Source: Pararge aegeria
Taxonomy: Eukaryota > Arthropoda > Insecta > Lepidoptera > Nymphalidae
Assembly: GCF_905163445.1 (NCBI RefSeq)
Contig: NC_053196.1
Span: 13,789,501 to 13,853,500, forward strand
Direction: 5' to 3'
Length of the DNA stretch: 64,000 bases
The translations under genes were made by a program, and so were the position numbers. The notes below the pieces were generated by a model that was not told where the DNA came from, searched no databases, and saw only the letters and a program-made list of their open reading frames with translations. Every line of letters starts with the position of its first letter. Position 1 is the stretch's first letter. Shown here piece after piece: positions 32,447-42,540 of the stretch.

Positions 32447-32655
32447 CTGATATTATAAATGCGAAAACGTGTTGGTTCGTCCTTGCTTTACGCCCTTTTT
32501 AATCAAAGAATCAACTTGACTTTTGGCATAGAGTAAGTTGAAAGGACATAGAGAAACATATATTACTTTTTATCCCAGAAGTACAATCGGTTTCCGAGGG
32601 ATATGTAAAAAGCCGTAATAAACGCGGACTAAGAAAGCGGGCACCAGCTAGTTTA
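32447..32655 (-). repeat. Family D interspersed repeat
   Basis: Left TGATATTATAAATGCGAAAA then TTGGTTCGTCC; middle TACTTTTTATCCCAGAAGTA; right AAACGCGGACTAAGAAAGCG and GGCACCAGCTAG. Confidence 0.6.
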
Positions 32656-32725
32656 CCATATCGTTAAATAGCAGTCGAGTGTTAATAATCTACAATTAAA
32701 AACAATAGAGTACGACACGCGTTTG

Positions 32726-32752
32726 ACTGAAAAAATAGATTATTTTTTCAGT
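32726..32752. repeat. 11-bp perfect stem hairpin
   Basis: ACTGAAAAAAT and ATTTTTTCAGT around AGATT, 120 bp upstream of a truncated PAL copy. Confidence 0.8.
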
Positions 32753-32868
32753 ACGTCGCAATGCAGGCATAGAATTGAGAACATACAGAATCCATTCCTT
32801 TTCCTCATTCAGTCATTATTGCATGAAATGCATTGTGTCCAAAAACGCCCCGCGAACGTCTGACTTGT

Positions 32869-33124
32869 GTATTATTGTTAAGTCTAAGTCTAATCTTAAC
32901 AATTATTCATTGTCAACATCACCTGAGGATGCTCCGGTTTCGGAGCGAAACGTGCGTAGAGGGTACATTGTCGAGGATTTTTGGTGTGGAGTAGGTATAC
33001 ATATTGAAGTAATTATAAATTACACCATATAGATTCTACTGCTGTTCGCGGAGTATAGCAAATTAAGCTTAATTTTCATAATATATTATGGATTTCCGCA
33101 TAGTAACGCCTGCTATTACCCAAT
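32869..33124 (+). mobile_element. PAL element, 5'-truncated
   Basis: Begins inside the central palindrome (TATTATTGTTAAG...CTTAACAATTATTC), then spacer and complete second arm to ATGGATTTCCGCATAGTAAC and GCCTGCTATTACCCAAT. The 3' end is intact while the first arm is missing, as expected for 5' truncation. Confidence 0.8.
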
Positions 33125-33744
33125 ACAAAAAGCTACTAAAGCTACTACTGACAAGAAGCCTTTCTTTAATACCCTGCTGTTATTTTATCCGCGATAAATT
33201 ACGGATAACGAGTAGGTATTTCCGTCGTAATAAACATTCCACAACAGATATTGTCTTTCTCAAAGTGTGTGTATTTCAAAATTGAACGCCTTTGTACATA
33301 CTCGTAATTCGACGACTCAACGCTTATGTTATAACAAGCCTTTGTACGCGGCTTCTATCAGTTTCTATTTTGATAGATTTGGCACTGAGTTTAATTTGCA
33401 TCCTGGATAAGGCACAGCGAATCTTAATACCGGAAAATCATCAGTAGGGTTCTATGCGCGCTATGAGAGAGTTATTCCTATATCTCGTCTGTCTCTATAG
33501 AAAAAATAACGGTTAGATATAATGATCTCGTGGTGAAACATAAGAAGTAAGAATAAACTTACAGTGCAATATACTAGGTTACATAAAATTCATAAATAAT
33601 AAAGGAAATCGCATGCAATTCTATAATAAACTACCCATAGACATCTTGGAGAGAACTCTTAAAAATTTTGTATTAAATGTAAGCTTGTAGAAAAGTCCTA
33701 CTATACGAGTAGTATAAAGGACTACGTAATCGATAAAAAAGCTT
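33125..33744. other. No gene seen
   Basis: AT-rich; no recognised repeat. Confidence 0.5.
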
Positions 33745-34018
33745 TAGTGTGAATTATTGCTCTAACCAGGTTTCTCTTGTAATAATTTTAAATGACAATG
33801 TGAGATGGTGATAACTAAAAAAAACACCCGGCTAAGGTAGTTATAGGCTTCTTCTTAGACCAGGACGCGTTTGGAACCCTCGTAGCTTTAGTTTTAAGTT
33901 TACGAATGTGGTTATCGCCATCATCTCACTACCGTGTAATTCTCATGTAATGTACGCATCAAAAGTGCCACCTATGGGCCTACTTGAATAAAGATATTTA
34001 TGACTTTGACTTTTGACT
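33745..34018 (+). mobile_element. LINE-U 3' end, truncated
   Basis: GTGAGATGGTGATAACTAAA, CTTCTTAGACCAGGACGCGT, GTAGCTTTAGTTTTAAGTTT, GTGCCACCTATGGGCC, CTTGAATAAAG. The tail is TATTTATGACTTTGACTTTT rather than (TTTGAA)n. Confidence 0.75.
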
Positions 34019-34072
34019 TGCCCCACTGAGCACTGATTTGCAACTGACTGTTTACGAGACATTTGTATCTAT

Positions 34073-34310
34073 ACCTACTAATATTATAAAGCTAAATAGT
34101 TTGTTCGGTTGGCCGCGCTAATCTCGGGAACGAAACGGTTCGATTTGAGAAATCTTTTTGTGTTGGATAGTCCATTTATAAAACGTAACGCTTAGACTAA
34201 TAGCGAGCAGACCGGACCGTCAATGAAAAATGTTACAAAACGGGAAAAAAGTATTCGATTTCAGAGCTTTCGATGCATGCTATTACGCAAAAATAATACA
34301 GTACGAAATA
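34073..34310 (-). repeat. Family D, tail-side part
   Basis: CTACTAATATTATAAAGCTA then TTTGTTCGGTTGG and AATCTCGGGAACGAAACGGT are the tail-side phrases of the family. The head is not found. Confidence 0.4.
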
Positions 34311-34666
34311 AATAATCTTCGATGCATGGCATAACCATTATACATCATGGGATATTCATGACGGTTTCCGCGTGATTTTTTAAAATCCGAGAATTAAACA
34401 AACTATATGTAGTTTAGGGATCGACTTGTGATTATTACCTCTCGTTAATTTCCCTTCGGAAATGTAAGCAATTACTTTCCTCCAAAACCTTTTCCCAATG
34501 CCTATTTTCAATTAATGAAGTAAAGGCCCACTAACTTCGGAGTGAAGTAGCAAAGCTATTATTAAAAGTTAGGTTCAGTTTGCCTCTGGAACTTTACATA
34601 TTAATTTATTAATCACTATTAACAACTGTTTTCACTGTTATAGATCACCCTGTTTTATTTTTTGGA
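34311..34666. other. No gene seen
   Basis: AT-rich spacer. Confidence 0.5.
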
Positions 34667-35014
34667 AAAGTGATACTATTGCATAGAAGCAGGCGTTACT
34701 TTGCGGAAATCCATGATATATTATGAAAATTAAGCTTAATTTGCTATATTCCGCGAAAAGCAGGAGCAGCACTATGGTGTCATCTATTATTTTTTCAAAA
34801 TTGTTAAAATTGTTATCAATTATTCATTGTACAGTCAACATCTCCTGAAGATGCTCCGGTTTTGGAGCAAACGTGCGTAGAGGGCACATTGCCGTAGATC
34901 TGTTTGGTGTTGAGTATATGAATTGAAGAAATTTTAAATTACACCATACAGATTCTTCTGCTTTTCGCAAAGTATAGCAAAGTAAGCTTAATTTTCATTA
35001 TAAAGTGATACTAT
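34667..35014 (-). mobile_element. PAL element with 13-bp target-site duplication
   Basis: The insert 34680-35001 (322 bp) lies between two perfect copies of AAAGTGATACTAT (34667-34679 and 35002-35014). Left: GCATAGAAGCAGGCGTTACT, ATTATGAAAATTAAGCTTAA, CGCGAAAAGCAGGAG. Centre: ATTGTTATCAATTATTCATT, CAACATCTCCTGAAGATGCT. Right: GTAGATCTGTTTGGTG, ATTACACCATACAGATTCTT and CTTAATTTTCATTAT. On the minus strand the element therefore runs from an ATAATGAAAATTAAGC end to a CGCCTGCTTCTATGCA end. Confidence 0.9.
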
Positions 35015-35068
35015 ATTAGTAGTATAGCTTAATATACATTAGTAGTATAGCTATAGTAGTATAGCTTA
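35012..35068 (+). repeat. Short tandem repeat TAGTAGTATAGCT
   Basis: Three to four imperfect copies of TAGTAGTATAGCT(TA) right after the PAL copy. Confidence 0.8.
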
Positions 35069-35197
35069 GTATAGTTCATGATTATGAAAAAGATTTGTTC
35101 CATTAGAAATAGCAATGGATTTTATTTGCTGGAATATGAGTACAAAATAGATAATGGAAAACATAGCATCAAAATATTCTGCCATTTCAGCGTTTCA

Positions 35198-35260
35198 GAA
35201 TCTGTATGGTGTAATTTGTAATTTCTTCAATATTTATACCAAACAGATCTCCGGCAATGT
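35198..35260. repeat. PAL arm fragment
   Basis: CAGAATCTGTATGGTGTAAT, TTGTAATTTCTTCAATATTT and CAAACAGATCTCCGGCAATG match part of one PAL arm. Confidence 0.7.
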
Positions 35261-35389
35261 TTGTATGTGTATATAAAAAAAATACGCGAGAAATATTTAT
35301 TCAAAGTTGTCATAATAAAAACACAACATTCACAGTGTTCACATTCCAAGTAGTAGAAAAAAGAATTGCTTGATAATGACAATATTCAA

Positions 35390-35445
35390 ACATTCACACA
35401 CGTACACGCACACGCATGCACACAACAACACACAATGGCCTGTAC
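35390..35445. repeat. Imperfect (CA)n
   Basis: CACACACGTACACGCACACG and following ACACAACAACACAC. Confidence 0.8.
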
Positions 35446-35527
35446 GTCTTATATCCCGTTGTATGCACACATGTGTAAAATAATATAATGTCAACTTACA
35501 GCAATTAATTTGGATTGTCAGTACTAA

Positions 35528-35595
35528 AATGATCATAATCATAATCATAATCATTTATTTGCAAAAAAAATGTCAAATTATAGATGTTACAAAAA
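35528..35595 (-). mobile_element. LINE tail with (AATCAT)n
   Basis: Four AATCAT-type units followed by CATTTATTTGCAAAAAAAAT form the 3' end of an unidentified LINE in minus orientation. The 5' limit is unclear. Confidence 0.5.
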
Positions 35596-35997
35596 GTTAT
35601 ACGGGTCAATGTTTAGCCCATTTAAATGCATGCAAATCTTAACTTAAAAATAATTAATAACATTCAGAATTTGATTAATGACAATTAATTTCATTAAAGC
35701 TATATAATTACAATTAATATTTAATTAGTTATGTTTTAGGTTATTTAGCTTAGTTTATTTTGTTTATGAACTGTAGCAAAATATGACAGATTTTCATATG
35801 ATAACAAATTCATTATTTAATAAATTAATTAATGAAAATTCAACACAAATACACAAAATATATAAAATGCTTATTTAATGTAATATATTCGGTATTAATA
35901 TGTCAGTCATTTAAGCTCATAAGCATTGGAACAGCGTTGTGGGTTGTGGCTATATACTTTAAAACCCTCTTTCCATTGAAGAGACGATTGATAAAAC
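35596..35997. other. No gene seen
   Basis: Very AT-rich; may include more of the preceding LINE 3' UTR. Confidence 0.45.
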
Positions 35998-36350
35998 AAA
36001 TTCAAATTCAAATTCAAAATTTCTTTATTCATGTAGGCCTATCACAGGCACTTATGAAGCGTTGATACATGTTTGTTTACATAATTGTAACGGGATGGTG
36101 ATAACTTCGTTCGCCAACTTAAATCTAAAGCTACGAGGGTTCCAAACGCGCCCTGGTCTTAGACCAGGGCGCGTTTGGAACCCTGGAGCCCACAACAAAC
36201 TTAGCCGGGTAAATTTATTTTTTTGTTATCACCATCTTCCAGTAAATTTAAATTAAGCTATGTAGCTAGAGCAATTCACACCCAAGCTTTTTTATCGTTT
36301 AAATAATCCTTAATATTATAATAGGATTTTTCTGTAAGCTTACGTTTTAT
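35998..36350 (-). mobile_element. LINE-U 3' end carrying a new palindrome
   Basis: Left tail (ATTCAAA)n, TTCATGTAGGCCTATCACAG, GGATGGTGATAACTTCGTTC, then the palindrome at 36137-36183. GAGCCCACAACAAACTTAGC, TTATCACCATCTTCC, CAATTCACACCCAAGC and AGGATTTTTCTGTAAGCTTA follow. It is the longest LINE-U copy here. Confidence 0.85.
36137..36183. repeat. 47-bp perfect palindrome
   Basis: Arms 36137-36159 and 36161-36183 are exact complements (GGGTTCCAAACGCGCC then CTGGTCT and its inverse) around a single T. Other LINE-U copies carry this sequence once, followed by AAGAAGAGCCC. Confidence 0.95.
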
Positions 36351-36855
36351 ATAAACTTTGAACTTATTGAGAGACATCTCAGAGATTTCATTCGGTAATT
36401 TGAAACCTAAATAAAATGTTCTAGATTGTCATTGATGATGTCGTCGATAGCTAACTGAACAAATATTAGTTTATTATTGAAAATGGCTGTGAGAGAAAAT
36501 AATGATCAAGCAATAGAAATTGTGATGAATTTGGCAAAACGAAATTCGACCATTAACTTTGGGCCCGACCTTCAATTCAGTCACGTAAAGCTCTCAGCGA
36601 TTATTAACTTGAAAACAATTTTTCAAATACTAAAGTTTCAGCTTAATTGACTAACAAAATTTTGAAAGTGATGAATGTAAGTCTTTCATTTCAAATCTTT
36701 TGAAACTAATTCAAACCCATGTCTAAATTTAATGACTTTAATAAAAGAGTTAGTTTTCGTAAACAAGCGTTTAACAGTGTTATTTTTCAACATTATGGTG
36801 AACACCATTCTTTTCTAAAAAAAAACGTGTGTGTGCACTTGTATGTAGACGCGTT
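36351..36855. other. No gene seen
   Basis: An 84-codon frame starting at 36719 (MSKFNDFNKRVSFRKQ...) has no recognised domain and overlaps the inverted repeat below. I treat it as chance. Confidence 0.45.
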
Positions 36856-37245
36856 AGAAGTTATACTTCTTTGGCGTAATGAGACAGAAATCTTTTCAAA
36901 AATTTTATCTTACGCCTCATACTACGTTTGTGGAGAAAACGACACTGACAATAGAAAAGGTATTTGGTATTGAAAGTTTTATTATAACGCATTATCTAGT
37001 TATCTCGTTGTCAGACCACCAGGTTTAACTGAACATTAAAATTTGAGATTTTTGTACACTTGAAACAATTAAATCACCGGAATGAGTCCGAAGACTTTGA
37101 CAATTGAAAGTGTACACTGTCAAATTTTTAAAAACTTATAGCTAACTTCACGGTGTCGGTTTTTTGTGACGGGGTGCACGCGCATCGTAAAAATGTACTC
37201 TCATCGTTTTTCCCTAATGCGCCAAAAGAAGTGTAACTTCAAAAA
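36856..37245. repeat. Inverted repeat pair about 350 bp apart
   Basis: GAAGTTATACTTCTTTGGCG then TAATGAG at 36858-36884 is the inverse of CCTAATGCGCCAAAAGAAGT then GTAACTTC at 37213-37240. Each arm also contains a small internal AAGT..ACTT palindrome. It could be the ends of a DNA element or two opposed copies of a repeat. Confidence 0.5.
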
Positions 37246-37772
37246 TATTTTCATTGTTAAAAACGCTTTTTAAATTACTGAAAAATGTGAAGACGCTTAT
37301 AATTTTTAAACGCAAAATAATAAATCGCATACCTACAATCTCAATTATTATAAAACCGCTTATAGTTACTATGGCAACCAATATCGAAGATTCTGAGGGT
37401 AGACTTTTAATAATTTATATGTTTACCCATGTGAGTTTAATATGATTGCTGAAACTAATATAAGATCAATATGATTTCTGTAAGTGAATTTATAAAATTA
37501 TTCTTTGAGAGAAATAAATGATTCTTTAACCTGAAATGTTACACACGTACGCGGAATATTGCTAGCTCTCAATTTTTTTCTTATTTTCCCATTTAATGGT
37601 GAAGGTTTAGAACATTAGAAGTAAAATAATTACTGTCAACTGCTAAATAGTAACTAACCGTTTGTTCGAGAAACCACTCTAAAGTGGAGTGGTTTTTGAT
37701 GCATGAACATTAGTCATGTACACGGTTTTTGTATGTTCTTAATTCTGTGGTAATTAGTGCTACCGTAGGTAC
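37246..37772. other. No gene seen
   Basis: A hairpin CCACTCTAAAGTGGAGTGG at 37673-37691 is the only structure. Confidence 0.5.
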
Positions 37773-37856
37773 CCTTTATTTTGCTGGGAAGTAAAATGAA
37801 TCTGTGTCCGTCTCCAGGATGCTAACAATCTCTGTGCCGAATTTAATTGCAATTGG

Positions 37857-38072
37857 CGAAGCGGTGTTAGCGCATTGGGCAAGAGCTCGAATTCCCTCTC
37901 TGAGGGCCTAGTTCGAATCCCAGCACGCACCTCTTACTTTTCCAAGTCATGTGCATTTTAATTAATTAAGACAACAATTGCTTCAACAGTGAAGGAAAAC
38001 CTGAGAGTTCTACAGAATGTTCTCAAAGGTGTGTGGAGTTCACCAATCCGATCAGACGTTCACCTCCTTCTC
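37857..38072 (+). mobile_element. SINE-B, 3'-truncated
   Basis: GAAGCGGTGTTAGCGCATTG, box B TAGTTCGAATCCCAGCACGC, GCTTCAACAGTGAAGGAAAA, TCAAAGGTGTGTGGAGTTCA. It lacks part of the CATCGTGA.GAAACCTGCAT block and everything after CCGATCAGACG. Confidence 0.85.
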
Positions 38073-38494
38073 TAAATTGGACGTACATTTAGCATAGGAG
38101 ATGAAAAGTAACAAGGTTTCCCTTAATGAATCTGATAAAGGCAATATTAGAGTGTTGTTAAGTAAAAACAAGTCTTATGAAAAAGTAACATTGCTTTATT
38201 TATGCATAATTTGGTATTCAAAGACGAGCGTGAACATTAATGTAATTTTTGTGTGAAATTATTTCCGCCTTTCACAAATATGATTACTTTTACGGACCGT
38301 GAAGCGTCAAATGTTTTTTTCACTTTCTGCCACTCAGTGTCATCACGTTAATGGAAAAGGTTTAGTTTTTCTAAGTAACGTTTAACATTTCTGTGCAAGC
38401 TTTTGCTTGACTATAATCTAAAGTAATGGAATTTTTTTTTTTTTTATTCTACTACAATTAGTAAGTGTCTATAGACATTCACATAACACACATG
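38073..38494. other. No gene seen
   Basis: Ends in a T13 run before a (CA)n tract. Confidence 0.5.
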
Positions 38495-38562
38495 CATATA
38501 CACACTCAAACACACACACACTCACACACACTTGCACACACACACACACACACACACACACC
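38495..38562. repeat. (CA)n microsatellite
   Basis: Interrupted ACACACTCACAC followed by about 14 perfect CA units. Confidence 0.95.
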
Positions 38563-38848
38563 CGCACTAAATAAGTCGCTGCATGTTTTTAATGTTTTTT
38601 TTTCTTGTATTTGAAACTTAATCATTGTTTATATTTATCTTTGTTTAATTGACTCTTATTCTCTTTTTTTTTATTGGCATTTACTATGTTCTACTTTTGT
38701 TTTATTGGTACTATACATTTATTGATGGAGGTGGGCGTTAATTGTTGCGACACAGTTTTTAATACTGCAACAGTTATCGTGGCATCATGTTTATTGTGTC
38801 AATTCTGTACCCTTACCAATATTCTGAATAAATGAAATAAATAGGAGT

Positions 38849-39110
38849 AAGCCCTTGACTTCAACATCACCAGATGGTAAGGGATGATGTAGTCTAAGAA
38901 AGTAACGGGCCGTTAAATTTAATCTAGGCGACATCGTACCGGAACACTGAATCGCATAGCGGCACGTCTTTGTCGGTACGGTAAGCCGAAGTCTCCCATA
39001 AGCCAAAGAAAATACAGAAATACATAAAATATTCCCGTATTGCCCAGGCCAGGAATCGAACCCGGGTTCTCCCGCTTAATTTCACAGTGCTAACCGCTGC
39101 GCCAGGGAGG
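38849..39110 (-). mobile_element. SINE-C, full length
   Basis: Minus strand: CCTCCCTGGCGCAGCGGTTA (box A), CCCGGGTTCGATTCCTGGCC (box B, perfect GGTTCGATTCC), GAGACTTCGGCTTACCG, GTGTTCCGGTACGATGTCGC, CATCATCCCTTACCATCTGG. Best tRNA-like head of the family. Confidence 0.9.
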
Positions 39111-39357
39111 AGTAATGGACCAAACAAAAGTGAGCATAAAATTTAATGAAGTAAAATAATGAATAAACTTTTATTGTTACGTGTGACGGCTGCGATGACC
39201 TCGAGCTAGTGGGGTTCTCGTTTTGGTTGCGGCAGAATATCAGCGCTTATTCAAATATGTTGAGTTGCGACTATTTTTTTCTACGGCTTAAGTTAAATTT
39301 CTTTTTTTTTTTACCTTCATCCTCTTTATATTACTTTTGTTTAATATGTATTGTGTA

Positions 39358-39545
39358 AAATATGTTTTATCTTTCTTTTTTGTACACCGCAGAGGCAAAT
39401 TCGCAAAAATTTTAATGCAATACAGCGATAAGGTGGAAGGTACTATTTGTCGTCTTATCGCTAAATAGTAGTCTCTTCCAAAGGTGTGTAAGAAATGCCA
39501 TAGATGTCTGGTAGGTGGTACATTGTTTATATTACTAGTTTCCCG
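39358..39545 (-). mobile_element. LINE-H 3' end, diverged
   Basis: GTCTTATCGCTAAATAGTAG then TCTCTTCCAAAGG keeps the hairpin position. An extra GCGATAAGGTGGAAGG lies 30 bp to the left. Tail side TTTTTTGTACACCGC. Confidence 0.6.
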
Positions 39546-39589
39546 GCAGAGTTTCTGCAGATTAAATAATAGAACAATGGACATTTTAG

Positions 39590-39665
39590 TATACACACAA
39601 AATTTCAATTAAATCGGTCCAGCGGTTTGAAGAGGGGTGGGCTGACAGACACACGTATATACTAC
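39590..39665 (+). repeat. Family D tail-side fragment
   Basis: AATTAAATCGGTCCAGCGGT then TGGGCTGACAGACACACGTA is the typical late part of family D. Confidence 0.45.
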
Positions 39666-39669
39666 ACGT

Positions 39670-40131
39670 GACTCAGAAAGCAGGTTCGCTGCCCACTGCG
39701 CCAGTAGGCTGTCCAATGTATATGTAGGTATATGGATAAACAATTCAAATCAAGAGAGAAAAAAAACTTGGTTACTTTGATATAATTCGCAAATACGGTC
39801 GTTTTATAGCCGCAATCATCTTTGTACTCCAGCGGGTGTTAACGTCACGTCATATCACGTCATCGTAAGTACGTGTCATAAAATTTCAAACCGCCAAATC
39901 GTGAATGGTGTCTTTTACTTTGGCTTAACATGTTAATTTTATTTACATTTAGATACGAAATATATTTCGTTGGTTTTCCTTTGTCTGCCTAGCAATTTTT
40001 TTTAAGTATACGTAATCATAGTATATTACGACAATACACACAACGCCATCATGACGGATGAATATTTATATTAATGATATACTTACAAATAAACACCCAG
40101 ACACTGAAAAGCGTTAAAGTTCATCACACAC
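39670..40131 (+). repeat. Duplicated segment, copy 1 (partner 43117-43567)
   Basis: Starts inside a minus-strand SINE-A head (GACTCAGAAAGCAGGTTCGC), runs through about 300 bp of single-copy-looking sequence (AATTCAAATCAAGAGAG, CTTTGTACTCCAGCGGGTGT, TTTCGTTGGTTTTCC) and ends inside a second minus-strand SINE-A (ACGACAATACACACAACGCC to TTCATCACACA). It differs from copy 2 at roughly a dozen single bases plus one 10-bp indel. Confidence 0.9.
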
Positions 40132-40281
40132 ACAGCTGTTAAACGATATTTTTAGCACATGATATGTTTAACGCGAGACCTGTCAAACTACAGATAATTT
40201 AAGCACATATTTAAGATTATAACGGTCGTTAAGTTAAGTGATATAACATAGTTAATATATAGTAAACATAAGGTATATATA

Positions 40282-40565
40282 CATCATATTCATAATCATA
40301 TTATCCTACCACCGGCCCACTACAGGGCACGCGTGTCCTTCCACAATGAGAAGGGGTTAAGGCCGTAGTCCACCACGCTGGCCCAGTGCTGATTGGTGGA
40401 ATCCACACACCTTTAAGAACATTACGGAGAACTCTCAGGTATGCAGGTGTAACTTTTTAAAACGCTCATAACTAACAAAAGTTGTGAAAGAGTTGTGTTC
40501 TTGGATTCGAACCGGGCCCCCCGAAAATAAAGTCGAAGCCCTACCCACTTAGCTATCACCGCTTC
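40282..40565 (-). mobile_element. SINE-B, near full length
   Basis: Minus strand: GAAGCGGTGATAGCTAAGTG, GGCTTCGACTTTATTTTCGG, CGGTTCGAATCCAAGAACAC (box B), a disturbed middle, AATCAGCACTGGGCCAGCGT, CCTTCTCATTGTGGAAGGAC, ending in GATTATGAATATGATG. Confidence 0.85.
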
Positions 40566-40779
40566 GCGTAAATAATATTTCCAATAAACTTATACTAAGT
40601 TGAACGTTAATTGCCGTTTATTCTGCCAATATAAAAGATAATAAAGGTGATATCGAATTTCTGTTATCTACGTGAAACAATTAAAGCCAGATACAAATAT
40701 ATCAGCGGTAACCATTATTGTCTTAACGCTCGACGAATTTAAATCAGCGATGGCGTTAAAGTACTACAATTATTTCAAG

Positions 40780-40925
40780 TACTCACAGGACGTTCATGGC
40801 CAGAGGGTAACACTTTGCAGCATGGTGTCCTCGGAAGTGTTGCTCTGTTTATGCAATTGTTTTCCACTCACCATCAGGTGGGCTATCTCTTTGATGCGTC
40901 AATGAATAATAATATTTAAAAAAAA
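40780..40925 (+). mobile_element. Element G, 3' part
   Basis: GTGTCCTCGGAAGTGTTGCT, TTTTCCACTCACCATCAGGT, GGGCTATCTCTTTGATGCGT, CAATGAATAATAAT and an A run match the 3' end at 29540-29600. Confidence 0.7.
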
Positions 40926-41032
40926 GCCGTGTAGGGTACGACTACACTTTCGTATGCGTGCCTGAGAGTTAGTGGTAAAACCTGTAAGAGGTATAGTTGC
41001 AGTATATTGAGCCCATACCCGAAGTTGATGGC

Positions 41033-41034
<2 letters not shown>

Positions 41035-41084
<50 letters not shown>

Positions 41085-41230
41085 CACATACACACACACA
41101 GATATACACACACAAACACACACGAGCACGAAATATACAGACACACACAGATACACACATACACACACACACACAAACATACACGAGCACGAAATACACA
41201 CTTATACATACACACATAAACACACACAGC
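41035..41230. repeat. Complex (CA)n / (TA)n microsatellite
   Basis: About 15 CA, then (TA)7, then alternating ACACAC with GATATACACA and a twice-repeated ACACGAGCACGAAATA segment at about 41121 and 41182. Open frames on both strands across it are low-complexity artefacts. Confidence 0.95.
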
Positions 41231-41231
41231 A

Positions 41232-41734
41232 ATGTCAATATAGGTACATTTAACACCGCATCATTTTATAGTCGTGGTTTAAGAAATAAATCAAAATGTC
41301 AAGAATTCTATCGATTGACTTCTCACGCCGGCCTGGTTTAGGAATACTTTTGTTACGTTTGTAAACAATGTCTTTGATACGGACTGGAATTTTGTAGAAG
41401 AATTTATATCATAATAATTCATTAACTAATGATATTCTATTGCAAACAATAACGTTTGCAAGTTAATCGCTGATTGGCATAAAAACTGCATGAACTAACA
41501 TGTAGCAAAGTCATCCTTATTCGAATTATATTATAGATTATACGATAAAGTTCCTTGAACTTAATACTCATGATAGAAGGAAACGGCGGCTTCGAAAAAT
41601 GCTTTTAGTAGGACAAGATAATAAGAGTCTAGGTAAATTAAGTTCGCTTTCGCATGTACAGAAAAAACGTTGTTAAAGTTCTGAGACAACATAAACAAAA
41701 CGAGTGTAGAATCTCATTTGCGCTCATTCTGTTT
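41232..41734. other. No gene seen
   Basis: Unassigned AT-rich sequence. Confidence 0.5.
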
Positions 41735-41845
41735 ACATCGTGCGAATACGGTCGTTTTATAACCGTAATCATCTTTGTACTCCAGCGGTTGTTAACGCGA
41801 CGTCATATCGTCACCGTAAGCACGCTTCATAAAATACCATTCGAC
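41735..41845 (+). repeat. Third, older copy of the duplicated core
   Basis: GCGAATACGGTCGTTTTATA, ACCGTAATCATCTTTGTACT, CCAGCGGTTGTTAACGCGAC, GTCATATCGTCACCGTAAGC match the middle of 39670-40131 and 43117-43567, at lower similarity and without the flanking SINEs. Confidence 0.8.
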
Positions 41846-41975
41846 CAAAAAGTAATTGGTCGATTTTATTTTTTTACACCAGGTTTTTATCTACTTCGTT
41901 TGTTACTTCTGATAAGCTAAGCGCTTTTGTAGAATTTCATGATCAATCAATAAATTTTTTTTTTTAATGTTTATA

Positions 41976-42215
41976 TATAAATAAATATACTACGACAATA
42001 CACAAATCGCCACCTAGCCCCAAAGTAAGCATAGCTTGTGTTATGGGTACTAAGATGACTGATAAATATATTTTAATGAATAATATACATAAATACTTAG
42101 AATATACATATAAACACCCAGACACTGAAAAACATTCATGCACATCACACAAACAGTTTCCACGGCGTTGGACTCAGAAAGCAGAGTCGCTGCAAACTGC
42201 GCCAATCGGCCGTCA
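41976..42215 (-). mobile_element. SINE-A, full length with box B deletion
   Basis: Head GACGGCCGATTGGCGCAGTT and tail blocks are present on the minus strand. About 15 bp covering GGGTTCGATTCCCACAACT is missing between GCCGTG and GAAACTG. Confidence 0.85.
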
Positions 42216-42246
42216 AATTAATCTGTTTACACAATTTATATGTTTG

Positions 42247-42540
42247 TAGTAGTAGATCTTTTTGAGATAGAGCTCGTCCGTGGAAGTACTATCGCCATGC
42301 TTATTTCTGCCGCCAAGCAGCATTTTTGCAATGTTGTGTTCAAATCAAATCAAATCGTTTATTTGCAGATTGGTATTACATTGTTGGTAGGTACACAAAA
42401 TATAGGGACAAACAATCCGCCTTAGATGGCATGCAATCGTACATTACTCTGTTTATTAGCAATGTTTTTCCACTTACATCAAATAGGCCATCTGTCTTCT
42501 GGCCATCCGTCAATTAAAACTATAACAAAAAAAAATAAAG
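42247..42540 (+). mobile_element. Element G, split by a LINE tail
   Basis: 5' part 42247-42338: TAGTAGATCTTTTTGAGATA, GAGCTCGTCCGTGGAAGTAC, TTATTTCTGCCGCCAAGCAG. 3' part about 42430-42540: TTACTCTGTTTATTAGCAAT, TTTTTCCACTTACATCAAAT, CATCCGTCAATTAAAAC, A run. The middle of G (about 130 bp) is missing at the insertion site. Confidence 0.7.
42339..42430 (-). mobile_element. LINE tail (CAAAT)n nested in element G
   Basis: CAAATCAAATCAAATCGTTT then ATTTGCAGATTGGTATTAC is a LINE 3' end in minus orientation with a GATTT-type tail. Confidence 0.6.

Noticed and set aside
36719..36973. 84-codon frame MSKFNDFNKR...
   Set aside because: No motif, and it overlaps one arm of an inverted repeat.
39040..39110. 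Apparent tRNA gene (box A and box B perfect, minus strand)
   Set aside because: It is the head of a SINE-C; the sequence continues into the SINE body and lacks a cloverleaf 3' acceptor stem.
40916..41341. Several overlapping open frames of 70-114 codons on both strands
   Set aside because: They are translations of the (CA)n/(TA)n microsatellite.
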